This document shows, piece by piece, positions 33,602-41,462 of a stretch of 64,000 nucleotides of DNA; within the stretch, counting starts at the first letter, position 1, and each line of letters opens with the position of its first letter. The translations under genes were made by a program, and so were the position numbers. This DNA is from Actinoplanes lutulentus (GTDB taxonomy: Bacteria > Actinomycetota > Actinomycetes > Mycobacteriales > Micromonosporaceae): contig NZ_QLMJ01000001.1 of assembly GCF_003259845.1 (NCBI RefSeq), positions 434,001 to 498,000 on the forward strand, read 5' to 3'. The notes under the pieces are model-generated. The model ran no database searches. It saw only the letters and a program-made list of their open reading frames with translations, and had not been told where the DNA came from.

Positions 33602-35575
33602 ATGTTCGTCCGCACCGGTTCCGTCGCCGTCCTCGCTGCGATGACCCTTGCCCCGCTCCCCGCCCCGCCGGCCGCCGCGGCCACCGTGACCGTCACCATC
33701 GACCCCTCGTACCAGCAGCCCGCCTTTCAGGGCTGGGGCACCAGCCTCGCCTGGTTCGCCGAAGCGACCGGCGGTTACCCCGACGCCGTCCGGAACCGCC
33801 TCGTCGATCTGCTCTTCGGCGCGGACGGGCTCGACCTCAACATCGCCCGCTTCAACATCGGCGGCGGGAACGCGCCGACCGTGACCGATTACCTGCGGCC
33901 CGGCGGTGCGGTGCCCGGTTTCTGGCGGGCGCCACAGCAGTACGGCCCCACCGACAAGGACTGGTGGAACCCGGACGACCCGGCCCACTGGAACTTCGAC
34001 GCCGACCCGAATCAGCGCTGGTGGGTCGACCAGATCAAGGACGAGGTCACGCGCTGGGAGGCGTTCAGCAACTCGCCCCCGTGGTTCCAGACGGTCAGCG
34101 GATACGTCAGCGGCGGCTTCGACGCGAACGCTGATCAGATCCGGACAGACCAGCTGGACGAGTTCGCCACGTACCTGACCCGGGTCACCGAGCGGCTCGA
34201 GGACGCGCACGGGATCGAGTTCGACACGATCGATCCGCTGAACGAGCCGAACACCAACTACTGGCGTACGACGCTCGGCGCGAACGGCACGCCGACCGGC
34301 GGCCGCCAGGAGGGCGCGCACGCCGGCCCGGCCCTGCAGGCGGCGGTGATCCAGGCGCTTGACCAAGAACTGAAACAGGCCACGACGAAGGCGAAAGTCT
34401 CAGCGCCGGACGAGACGAACCCGGGAATCTTCCTCCAGGACTGGTACGGATACCCGCAAGCCGCCCAGAACGCGGTGGCTCAGCTCAACGTCCACACCTA
34501 CGGCACCGGCCAGCGAACGGCGGCCCGCGACACGGCGAAGGCCGAACAGCGACCGCTGTGGATGAGCGAGGTCGAGGGCAGCTGGGGCAACGACTTCACC
34601 AGCATGAACTCCGGCCTCGGCATGGCTCAGCGGATCATCGACGACTTCCGTGAGCTGGAGCCGTCGGCCTGGGTGCTGTGGCAGCCGGTCGAGGACGCGA
34701 AGAACATGGTCGCCGAGGGCAATCTCCAGTGGGGCTCGATCCACGTGCCGTTCGACTGCACGAAAACGGACACGCTCACGACCTGCCCGATCAGGACGAA
34801 CACCAAATTCGACACGATCAGGAACTTCACCCACTACATCAAACCCGGCGATCGGGTGGTCAAGGTAAATGACACCGCCACCCTGGCTGCCATGAAGAAC
34901 GACGGCACTGGAGTAACGGTCGTCCACAGCAACCCGACGACCCAGCCGAGAACCGTCACACTAGATCTTACTAAATCTCGAAATGTCGGACAAAAGGCCA
35001 GCGTCACACCGGTGATCACCAGCGCGGCAGGCAAGTTGATCAAACAGAGGCCCACGGCGGTGAAGGGCAAGAAAGCAACCATCACCGTCCCCGCCGAATC
35101 GGTCACCACCTTCCTGATCAGTGGCGTCGCTCAATCGGCTACAAGCCACTTCAGCGCCGGTTCCGCGTACCGTCTCCAAGGGGTTCAAAGCGGCCGCAGC
35201 CTCGCGCCTGCCGGCGGCAAAGCCGCCATCCGGACCACCGATGGTTCGTCGATCGAGCAGCGTTGGACGTTCGCAGCGATCGGAAACGGCCTGAGCAGCC
35301 AGGAGCGCTACGTCGTCAGCAATGCCGCGACCGGGCAGCGGCTGGCGGTGCGCAACGGAGCGGTGGTGGTCGAGGCCGCCGGCACCAGGGATGACGGCGC
35401 GTTGTGGACGCTGTCGACGACCGGCGACGGCACCTACACGCTGATCAACGTGGCGGCGCGGCGGCTGCTCGACGTGCCGGGTGAGGCGACCGCCGATGGG
35501 ACCGCTGTCGGATTGTGGCAACCGACCTCGGGCGGCAACCAACGATGGGCAGTGATCGCCACGACAACCCCGTGA
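33602..35575 (+). CDS. Secreted glycoside hydrolase family 30 enzyme with ricin-type lectin domain
   Basis: The 657-aa protein starts at an ATG five bases after AAAGGA and has a signal peptide (about residues 1-27, ending PPAAAA). The TIM-barrel shows FQGWGTSLAWFAEATGGYP, NIARFNIGGGN, FSNSPPWFQT, the acid/base Glu215 in DPLNEPN and the probable nucleophile Glu323 in WMSEVEGSWG, all as in GH30. A beta domain follows (to about residue 510), then a ricin B-like carbohydrate-binding domain (YRLQGVQSGRSLAP...GNQRWAVI). Close relatives act on beta-1,6-galactans or related plant polysaccharides; specificity here is not proven. The LacI-type operator upstream supports sugar induction. Confidence 0.85.
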   Translation: MFVRTGSVAVLAAMTLAPLPAPPAAAATVTVTIDPSYQQPAFQGWGTSLAWFAEATGGYPDAVRNRLVDLLFGADGLDLNIARFNIGGGNAPTVTDYLRPGGAVPGFWRAPQQYGPTDKDWWNPDDPAHWNFDADPNQRWWVDQIKDEVTRWEAFSNSPPWFQTVSGYVSGGFDANADQIRTDQLDEFATYLTRVTERLEDAHGIEFDTIDPLNEPNTNYWRTTLGANGTPTGGRQEGAHAGPALQAAVIQALDQELKQATTKAKVSAPDETNPGIFLQDWYGYPQAAQNAVAQLNVHTYGTGQRTAARDTAKAEQRPLWMSEVEGSWGNDFTSMNSGLGMAQRIIDDFRELEPSAWVLWQPVEDAKNMVAEGNLQWGSIHVPFDCTKTDTLTTCPIRTNTKFDTIRNFTHYIKPGDRVVKVNDTATLAAMKNDGTGVTVVHSNPTTQPRTVTLDLTKSRNVGQKASVTPVITSAAGKLIKQRPTAVKGKKATITVPAESVTTFLISGVAQSATSHFSAGSAYRLQGVQSGRSLAPAGGKAAIRTTDGSSIEQRWTFAAIGNGLSSQERYVVSNAATGQRLAVRNGAVVVEAAGTRDDGALWTLSTTGDGTYTLINVAARRLLDVPGEATADGTAVGLWQPTSGGNQRWAVIATTTP

Positions 35576-35580
35576 AACTT

Positions 35581-35600
35581 TACCGACTGGTCGGTACAGT
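35581..35600 (+). promoter_or_regulatory. TetR-type operator overlapping a leaderless promoter
   Basis: TACCGAC-TG-GTCGGTA (35581-35596) is a 7-bp inverted repeat typical of TetR-family operators and overlaps the -10 box TACAGT (35595-35600). The ATG follows six bases later, so the transcript should be leaderless. The TetR gene 39 bp downstream of the transporter is the obvious candidate repressor. Confidence 0.65.
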
Positions 35601-35606
35601 ACCGGC

Positions 35607-37055
35607 ATGAGTCAGACGGTCACGGTCAAGAACCACCGCTGGGCGGCCCTCGGGGTGCTGTCCGCGGCGGTCCTGCTCCTCTCGATCGACGGGACGGTGC
35701 TCGCGCTGGCGGTGCCGTCCCTGACCGAGAGCCTCTCCCCCACCGCTGAGCAGGTCATCTGGATCGGCGACATCTACTCGCTCGCGCTGGCCGGCCTGCT
35801 CGCGCTGATGGGCAACCTCGCCGACCGGATCGGCCGCAAGCGCATCCTGCTCGCCGGATCGGTGCTGTTCGGCGTGGTCTCGCTGCTCGCGGCGTTCGCC
35901 ACCAGCGCGGAAGAGCTGATCGTCGCCCGCCTCCTGCTCGGCGTCGCCGGCGCCACCCTGATGCCGTCGACGCTCTCGCTGATCCGCAACCTCTTCCCCG
36001 ACGACGCCGAGCGCACCCGGGCCATCGCCGTCTGGTCGGCCGCGTTCGGCGCCGGTTCAGCGGCCGGTCCGATGGTCGGCGGATTCCTGCTCGAACACTT
36101 CTGGTGGGGCTCGGTCTTCCTGATCAACGTGCCGGTCATGATCGTCGTGGTGGTCTCCGGGATCTTCCTTCTCCCCGAGTCGCGCGACCCCTCACCGGGC
36201 CGTTTCGACTGGCCGTCCGCTTTCCTCTCGATGCTCGCGGTGGTGCCGATTGTCTTCGCGATCACGCACATCGCCGCGTGGCCGCTCGCTCTGGTCGGCC
36301 TGCTGGCCGGCTGGCTCTTCGTCCGCCGCCAGCGCCGCCTGCCCAACCCGATGCTCGACGTCGACCTGTTCCGCAGCCCGGCCTTCTCCGGCGCGGTCGC
36401 CGCCAACGTCATTTCCATCTTCGGCCTGGTCGGCCTGCTCTTCTTCTTCTCGCAATACCTCCAGTTCGTCCGCGGCTTCACCCCTCTGCAAGCCGGCCTG
36501 GCCGAACTCCCCGCCACCATCGCATCGATGGTCGTGGTCGCCCTCGTCGGCGTCGCCATCACCCGCCTGGGTCGCGGCCACGCCATCGCCGCCTCACTCG
36601 CGGTCGCTGCCGCGGGTCTCGCTCTGGTCGCGCCTGCGGCGAGCCAGCCTTGGTACGGGTGGTTAGCGCTCTGTCTTGTTCCGGTCGGCCTCGGGGTCGG
36701 CCTGTCGATGACTCTGGCCGGCGACGCGATCATCTCGGCCGCGCCGCCCCGGAAAGCGGGCTCCGTGTCAGCGGTGACCGAGACGGCGAACGAGCTCGGC
36801 GTCGTACTCGGCATCGCGGTGCTGGGTTCGCTGCTGACCTCGGTCTACCGGTCGACGCTGGGCCTGCCGTCGTCGGCGCCGGCCTCGGACTCGCTCGGCT
36901 CGGCGCTGCGGGTGCTGGATCCGGTCCGCGACGCCACGCTGATCCAGTCCGCGAAGGACGCCTTTCTGTACGCGATGCAGACCACGTCACTGGTGGCAGC
37001 CGCCCTGATGTTCGTGGCGGCCGTGGTCGCGTGGCGGTTGATCCCGTCCCGTTAG
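35607..37055 (+). CDS. MFS drug exporter, DHA2 family (14 helices)
   Basis: The 482-aa membrane protein begins RWAALGVLSAAVLLLSIDGTVLALAVPSLTESL, the DHA2 motif D1-like region, with motif A GNLADRIGRKRILLAGSVLFG, RLLLGVAGATLMPSTLSLIRNLFP and motif C-like GSAAGPMVGGFLLEHFWWGSVFLINVP. Such proton antiporters export toxic cations or antibiotics. It has a TetR operator at its promoter and a TetR gene immediately after it, so drug-inducible expression is likely. It lies within the segment bounded by the inverted CAP copies. Confidence 0.9.
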   Translation: MSQTVTVKNHRWAALGVLSAAVLLLSIDGTVLALAVPSLTESLSPTAEQVIWIGDIYSLALAGLLALMGNLADRIGRKRILLAGSVLFGVVSLLAAFATSAEELIVARLLLGVAGATLMPSTLSLIRNLFPDDAERTRAIAVWSAAFGAGSAAGPMVGGFLLEHFWWGSVFLINVPVMIVVVVSGIFLLPESRDPSPGRFDWPSAFLSMLAVVPIVFAITHIAAWPLALVGLLAGWLFVRRQRRLPNPMLDVDLFRSPAFSGAVAANVISIFGLVGLLFFFSQYLQFVRGFTPLQAGLAELPATIASMVVVALVGVAITRLGRGHAIAASLAVAAAGLALVAPAASQPWYGWLALCLVPVGLGVGLSMTLAGDAIISAAPPRKAGSVSAVTETANELGVVLGIAVLGSLLTSVYRSTLGLPSSAPASDSLGSALRVLDPVRDATLIQSAKDAFLYAMQTTSLVAAALMFVAAVVAWRLIPSR

Positions 37056-37093
37056 GCTCTGGGTTGTCGTTCTTGAACGTTGGGTGGGGACAA

Positions 37094-37684
37094 ATGGGAC
37101 GAACCGCAGGCCGGTCACCCGAGGACACCCGGCGTGCGCTGCTGGAGTCAGCGGGCGAGGTCATCCGCACCCGCGGCCTGAACGCCTCGCTGGACGACAT
37201 CGCCCGCCACGCCGGAGTGTCCAAGGGCGGCCTGATCTACCACTTCGCCAGCAAGGAAGACCTCCTGCTGGAGCTGGCCCGAAGCCTGCTCGCCGCCTTC
37301 CACACCGACATCGAAAGCCGCCTGGACCCGGCTGACGTATCGGCGGGGCGGTTCACCAGGGCCTATGTCCGCGCCCTGCTCGCGCCACCGTCCGACGAGG
37401 CGGCGCTGCGGCGCTCGATCGCCCTGATCAGCCAGCTGTCGACAGTCCCGGCAGTGGCCTCCCTGGTCGACGCCGACACGGCCGCCCTGACCGCCGAGCT
37501 GGAGGCGGACGGGTTACCGCTGGACGTGATGACCCTGGTGACCTCAGCAGCGGACGGGGTGAGCAGCGCGCCGCTGTGGGGCGGTTCGGTTCACGGCCCG
37601 GAGTACCGAGAGCTGGAGAACCGCCTGATCCAGCTGACCCACCAGCCATCCCTGTGGCAATCCCTCCCCTGGCCCCCGGCTTAA
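37094..37684 (+). CDS. TetR-family transcriptional repressor
   Basis: GGGG lies four bases before the ATG at 37094, giving 196 aa. The N-terminal helix-turn-helix reads TRRALLESAGEVIRTRGLNASLDDIARHAGVSKGGLIYHFASKEDLLLELARSLL (residues 12-66); the C-terminal ligand domain is variable. It follows the exporter by 38 bp and should be co-transcribed with it. It probably represses both through the operator at 35581-35596. Its TAA stop lies in the first unit of the palindromic array. Confidence 0.9.
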   Translation: MGRTAGRSPEDTRRALLESAGEVIRTRGLNASLDDIARHAGVSKGGLIYHFASKEDLLLELARSLLAAFHTDIESRLDPADVSAGRFTRAYVRALLAPPSDEAALRRSIALISQLSTVPAVASLVDADTAALTAELEADGLPLDVMTLVTSAADGVSSAPLWGGSVHGPEYRELENRLIQLTHQPSLWQSLPWPPA

Positions 37685-37855
37685 CCCCAAAGCCCCCAGC
37701 TGTCACGTATGGCGACCGTGACGTTCAGCCAGTCCCCGGCTGTACACCACGGTCCCCGGCTGTCACCCACGGCGACCGTGGTGTTCAGCCAGTCCCCGGC
37801 TTAACACCACGGCTGCCGGCTGTCGCTGGCGGTGACCCTGGCGTTAAGCCGGGAT
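37675..37855. repeat. Array of three 60-bp palindromic units upstream of CAP copy 2
   Basis: Three 60-bp units beginning CCGGCTTAAC or CCGGCTGTAC and ending GTTCAGCCAGTCC or GTTAAGCCGGG follow each other exactly. They are the inverted form of the units at 33080-33325, so each CAP gene has the array in the same relative position. The rest of the gap to CAP copy 2 (37856-37963) is homologous to the upstream region of copy 1. Confidence 0.75.
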
Positions 37856-37963
37856 TTCTGGCAACCGGACGGCGACCGATGCGCTCCGGGCCGCTAATCC
37901 AGTCCGCCCCGGCAGGGCCGAAAAGAACAGTGCAAGCAACGAACACCTGCCGAAAGGGACCTC

Positions 37964-38458
37964 TTGCGCAACGTTCTTCGCCGCTTCGCCCTGGCCGCTG
38001 CCCTCATCGCCCCGGCCGCCCTCGGCCTCGCCACGATGTCTGCCAGCCCCGCCCAGGCAGCACCGGCGAAGACCAGCGAGACCGTCCTGCAGACCGAGAT
38101 CAACCGCCTCATCAACGTGCAGCGCACCTCTCACGGCTGCGCGGCGCTGAAGGTGGACGCCAAGCTGACCGTTGCCGCTCGTGGGCACAGCGCGTTCATG
38201 GCCCAGACCGGGAAGTTCTCGCACACCGGCCGCGGCAACTCCAACTTCGTCGCCCGCGCCAAGGCCGCCGGCTTCGCCAACCCGTCGGCCGAGAACGTCG
38301 CCTACGGCTACCGCACCGCCGCCCAGGTCGTCAACGGCTGGATGAAGTCACCGGGCCACCGCACCAACATCCTGAACTGCAAGTCCAAGACGGTCGGCGT
38401 CGGCGCGGTCTACTCCGCCAACGGCACCCCGTACTACACCCAGGACTTCGGCTACTGA
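37964..38458 (+). CDS. Secreted CAP-domain (SCP/PR-1-like) protein, copy 2
   Basis: The 164-aa protein starts at TTG 37964 after AAAGGGACC, as in copy 1. Signal peptide, CAP histidines (HSAFM, FSHTGR), ENVAYGY and SPGHRTNIL are all conserved. Only four residues differ from copy 1 (in the signal-peptide end SASPAQA, and V and H in ETVLQTEI and RTSHGC). The similarity extends upstream through the promoter region and the palindromic array but stops at the stop codon. Low divergence suggests a recent inverted duplication or gene conversion. Confidence 0.9.
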   Translation: MRNVLRRFALAAALIAPAALGLATMSASPAQAAPAKTSETVLQTEINRLINVQRTSHGCAALKVDAKLTVAARGHSAFMAQTGKFSHTGRGNSNFVARAKAAGFANPSAENVAYGYRTAAQVVNGWMKSPGHRTNILNCKSKTVGVGAVYSANGTPYYTQDFGY

Positions 38459-38483
38459 CGCTTATTGACCCCCTGCAAGACCA

Positions 38484-38522
38484 GCGATGCCCCAGCCGAT
38501 CCCCCTGCGGCTGGGGCATCGC
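38484..38522 (+). terminator. Hairpin terminator after CAP copy 2
   Basis: A perfect 15-bp stem (GCGATGCCCCAGCCG) with a 9-bp loop lies 25 bp after the stop codon. No T-tract follows. Confidence 0.7.
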
Positions 38523-38734
38523 CGCGTCCCGAACCCACCAACATCGCGAGAAAGCACAAGGCCTGAACGAAACAGCCCCGAAACGATCAATCCAGCTGGC
38601 CGTCACTGCCGCCCCAACCCGCGCGAGCCAGCACTGACCCCGCTGTCCAATTGAGGTGGCCGCTCACCGAGAGCTGCGCGACATCGAACGGTGGCCGAGC
38701 GCGTCCTGTCGCCGTAGGTCTCGTGCCGGCGCGG

Positions 38735-38792
38735 GCGAGCCGTAGCTCAGATAGGTCATCGGGGCGGATGACCTATCTGAGCTACGGCTCGC
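38735..38792. repeat. Perfect 26-bp inverted repeat, 6-bp loop
   Basis: Arms of 26 bp (outer part GCGAGCCGTAGCTCAGATAG) pair perfectly around a GGGGCG loop. The outer 13 bp are the same as in the palindrome at 20511-20630. It is far from the CAP terminator and not followed by T residues, so it is classed as a dispersed palindrome. Confidence 0.8.
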
Positions 38793-38885
38793 GTCCAGCA
38801 ATCGGCTCGTTCCAGCGGCTGTCTCGCCCCAGCAGCCGGGTCCGGCCCGCTCGGCGGGGCCCGGCGTGTCTGCGTTGTTGCCGCG

Positions 38886-38933
38886 GATCTTGAGTGATTC
38901 CGCACCCTCTGCTGTAGAAGATCGCTCAAGATC
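38886..38933. repeat. 48-bp palindromic element GATCTTGAG, copy 1
   Basis: GATCTTGAGTGATT, 20 bp, then GATCGCTCAAGATC. The inverted arms are 14 bp with two mismatches. An element with identical arm and loop lengths and 11 of 20 matching loop bases lies at 53925-53972. Confidence 0.7.
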
Positions 38934-39057
38934 TCCTGGGCGGCCTCGGAACGCCCCGGATATTGCGCGATCTTGGCAAGCTCTGGTCGAAATGTGGGCC
39001 GAAGTCGCCGCGGTCGCGCCGGAAGAACCCACTGGCAGAGCGCCCCGGCGGAACATG

Positions 39058-39123
39058 CGGCCAAAACGCCCCGCCAGAACACACCGCCAGAACACACCGG
39101 CAAAACGCTTCGCCAGAACGCGC
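39058..39123. repeat. 13-bp tandem repeat, about five units
   Basis: Degenerate units of CGCCAGAACACAC follow each other, two of them identical (39072-39084 and 39085-39097). Confidence 0.6.
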
Positions 39124-39246
39124 TGGCGGAAGCACTAGCGGAAGCGCTGGCCGGCTCGCGGATCGCGACCCTCAAGCCCCTACCCAGCGGAAGTCCTAAC
39201 CAGACTTCGGCCGACCGGACCATCCCGGCACGCAGTGGCGTGTGTC

Positions 39247-39252
39247 TATGAT
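39247..39252 (+). promoter_or_regulatory. -10 element TATGAT of a leaderless promoter
   Basis: TATGAT is followed by six bases and the ATG at 39259; no ribosome site is present. Confidence 0.5.
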
Positions 39253-39258
39253 CCCGGA

Positions 39259-40638
39259 ATGCCTTACTCGACGCCGCTTGTCATCGGCGCGGTCGCTGTT
39301 GTCCTGCTGACCAGCGCCTCCCCCGCGCACGCGGCCACCACCCGGGTGGCGTCGGTGTCCGGCACGACGGTCACCTACAAGGCCGCCGCGGGCAAGCAGA
39401 ACAAGGTCGTGATTACCCGCTCCGGCCGGACCGTCACGATTGACGACCGGGTGGCGATCACCGCGGGTAAGGGCTGCAAGAAAGTCAAAGGCGACAAAAC
39501 CAAGGTCAGGTGTACGCCGGCCAAAGCGCCCACCAGGGTGAAGATCTACACCTACGACCGGAGCGACTCGATCGTCAACCGGTCGGACCTGTCGATGACG
39601 GCCACCGGTGGCACCGCCGCCGACACGGTTCACGGCGGCCCGCGCGGTGACGTGCTGCGTGGCGAGACCGGGAACGACAAGCTCTACGGGCACGGCGGCG
39701 CGGACACCCTCGAAGGCCGGACCGGCAACGATCTGCTCGACGGCGGGCCCGGCAACGACAGGCTGGACGGATTCGTCGGCAACGATCGGGTCTACGGCGG
39801 CGCCGGTGACGACGAGATGCGTTCGTCCGCGGTTCTGGGCGGACCCGACAACGACGTCTTCTCGGGCGGCGCCGGAGTCGACAGCGTGAACTACTTCCTC
39901 TACACCCGGGGCATCGACGCCGACGCCGACGGCACGAGCGGCGACGACGGCCAGTCCGGCGAGAAGGACACCATCCGCACCGACGTCGAGGGCATCGTCG
40001 GCGGCAGTGGCAACGACCGGCTCTACGGCACGTCCCGCAACGACCACCTGTTCGGCGGTCCCGGCAACGACCGGCTCCAGGGCGGCGCGGGAAACGACTC
40101 GCTCCACGGTTACGAGGGTTCGGACGTCCTCGACGGCGGCGCCGGCAACGACCAGCTGATCGGCGACGATCCGAACGCCGGGGTGTGGCCCGACGTGATC
40201 CGTGGCGGCGCCGGCCGGGACCGGGTGGCGTACGGGAACTACACGAAGCCGCTCACCGTGGATCTCGACGGCGCTCAGCGCGACGACGGCCAGGCCGGCG
40301 AGCGGGACACCCTCGGCGCCGACCTGGAAGACATCGTGGGCGGCGCGGGCAACGACCGGCTGACCGGGAACGCGTCGGCCAACAACATCCGGGGTGACCT
40401 CGGCAACGACGTGATCCGCGGCGGCGCCGGCAACGACGTGCTGGACGGCGAGGACGGCCGGGACAGCCTCTACGGCGACGCGGGCGACGACCAGCTGAGC
40501 GGCCTCGACACCGGACCCGATTTCCCGGACACGGCCGACCGTCTCGACGGCGGCGTCAACGGCACCGCCACCGGCGACCTCTGCGACGGCTGGGCCAACG
40601 ACACGTTCACGGCCTGCGAACGCGGCAACCTTTTCTAG
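39259..40638 (+). CDS. Secreted RTX-type calcium-binding repeat protein
   Basis: The 459-aa protein starts MPYSTPLVIGAVAVVLLTSASPAHA, a clear signal peptide. After a basic region of about 80 residues, it consists of nonapeptide GGxGxDxLx repeats in several blocks (for example GNDKLYGHGGADTLEG, GNDLLDGGPGNDRLDG, GNDRLQGGAGNDSLHG, GNDVIRGGAGNDVLDG), the hemolysin-type calcium-binding beta-roll. No enzymatic domain is visible, and the C-terminus has a two-cysteine tail (GDLCDGWANDTFTACERG). In actinomycetes such proteins are exported by Sec and their function is unknown. Folding should depend on extracellular Ca2+. Confidence 0.85.
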   Translation: MPYSTPLVIGAVAVVLLTSASPAHAATTRVASVSGTTVTYKAAAGKQNKVVITRSGRTVTIDDRVAITAGKGCKKVKGDKTKVRCTPAKAPTRVKIYTYDRSDSIVNRSDLSMTATGGTAADTVHGGPRGDVLRGETGNDKLYGHGGADTLEGRTGNDLLDGGPGNDRLDGFVGNDRVYGGAGDDEMRSSAVLGGPDNDVFSGGAGVDSVNYFLYTRGIDADADGTSGDDGQSGEKDTIRTDVEGIVGGSGNDRLYGTSRNDHLFGGPGNDRLQGGAGNDSLHGYEGSDVLDGGAGNDQLIGDDPNAGVWPDVIRGGAGRDRVAYGNYTKPLTVDLDGAQRDDGQAGERDTLGADLEDIVGGAGNDRLTGNASANNIRGDLGNDVIRGGAGNDVLDGEDGRDSLYGDAGDDQLSGLDTGPDFPDTADRLDGGVNGTATGDLCDGWANDTFTACERGNLF

Positions 40639-40645
40639 GAGAGCA

Positions 40646-41425
40646 CTACAACGGCTCCCACGTCACGCTCTTCCAGGCGCGGCGCAGCACCGCGCTCAAC
40701 TCCTCGGACTCTCCGAAGGCCACGTCGTCGATCGACGTGATCGGCTGGCCCGGGTAGTGCGAGTTCGTCGTGGCCGCTCCGCGCAGACCGGCCAGGTCGC
40801 CGGCCAGAATCGGACGGCTCACCGACGGGACGCCGAGCGCGTCTAGCCGGGACCGCAGCACCTGCATGGTGATCCCGGCCAGCATCGGCGCCTGCGGCCA
40901 GACCACGGCCTCGCCGTCGAAGAACACCGCGTTCCAGACCGAGCCCTCCAGCACCAGGCCGCCGTCGCCGAGGAACAGCACGTCGTCGAAACCGGCGGCC
41001 CGCGCGGCCAGGGCCTGGTAGGTCAGCCCCATCGTCGCCATGTGCTTCACGTGCGGAAGCTCCCGCCGGTACGCCACCGAACGCACCCGCAACGGCGGAC
41101 GGTCACCGTCGGGCACGGGATCGGAAACGGACACCATCACGTCCGTACCCTCGAAGTCCTGGTGTGGCAGAACCGCGACGCGCACGGAGGCGTCTCGTCT
41201 CCCGGAGAGAGCGTGGCCGATCAATGACGGCACCGCCGCGGAATCGAAAGCGGCCGAGGGAAACAGTGTCGCTGTCCCGTCGCGCAGCCGGGCGAGGTGC
41301 AGCGAGAGCCCGGCGACGGCGCCGCCGCGGACCTGCATCGAGGTGTAGTGGCCATAGTTCCAGGTAGCGGCCCGGTGCACGACCTCGAGGCCGGCCGGCG
41401 AACCGTTGATCTCCACAACCGTCAC
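40646..41425 (-). CDS. Class IV PLP-dependent aminotransferase/lyase
   Basis: I place the start at GTG 41425 (259 aa), six bases after a CAGGAT -10 box; the ATG at 41464 would overlap the start of the divergent gene. The fold type IV signatures are TWNYGHYTSMQVRGG, HLARLRDG, the PLP lysine in ELPHVKHMATMG (Lys127), FLGDGGLVLEGSVWNAVFF and PMLAGITMQVLRSRLDALG. Relatives are branched-chain aminotransferases and aminodeoxychorismate lyases. The short length and lack of a pabB neighbour leave the reaction open. Its 3' end lies 7 bp from the convergent RTX gene. Confidence 0.75.
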   Translation of the reverse strand: MTVVEINGSPAGLEVVHRAATWNYGHYTSMQVRGGAVAGLSLHLARLRDGTATLFPSAAFDSAAVPSLIGHALSGRRDASVRVAVLPHQDFEGTDVMVSVSDPVPDGDRPPLRVRSVAYRRELPHVKHMATMGLTYQALAARAAGFDDVLFLGDGGLVLEGSVWNAVFFDGEAVVWPQAPMLAGITMQVLRSRLDALGVPSVSRPILAGDLAGLRGAATTNSHYPGQPITSIDDVAFGESEELSAVLRRAWKSVTWEPL

Positions 41426-41462
41426 CGTGTCATCCTGGCATCTCTGGGTAAAGACACTGGTC

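Larger units (their letters stand above)
38459..39258. other. Repeat-rich non-coding gap of 800 bp
   Basis: Apart from the terminator, this gap holds two palindromic elements (38735-38792 and 38886-38933) and a 13-bp tandem repeat (39058-39123). Frames here are open on both strands without ribosome sites or recognisable products. Confidence 0.6.

Noticed and set aside
32474..38458. Composite transposon bounded by the CAP copies
   Set aside because: There is no transposase or integrase within or beside the copies and no target-site duplication that I can see. Inverted gene duplication is the simpler reading.
38735..38792. Transcription terminator of the RTX or CAP gene
   Set aside because: It is about 275 bp past the CAP stop, another hairpin is nearer, no T-tract follows, and its arms recur at 20.5 kb.
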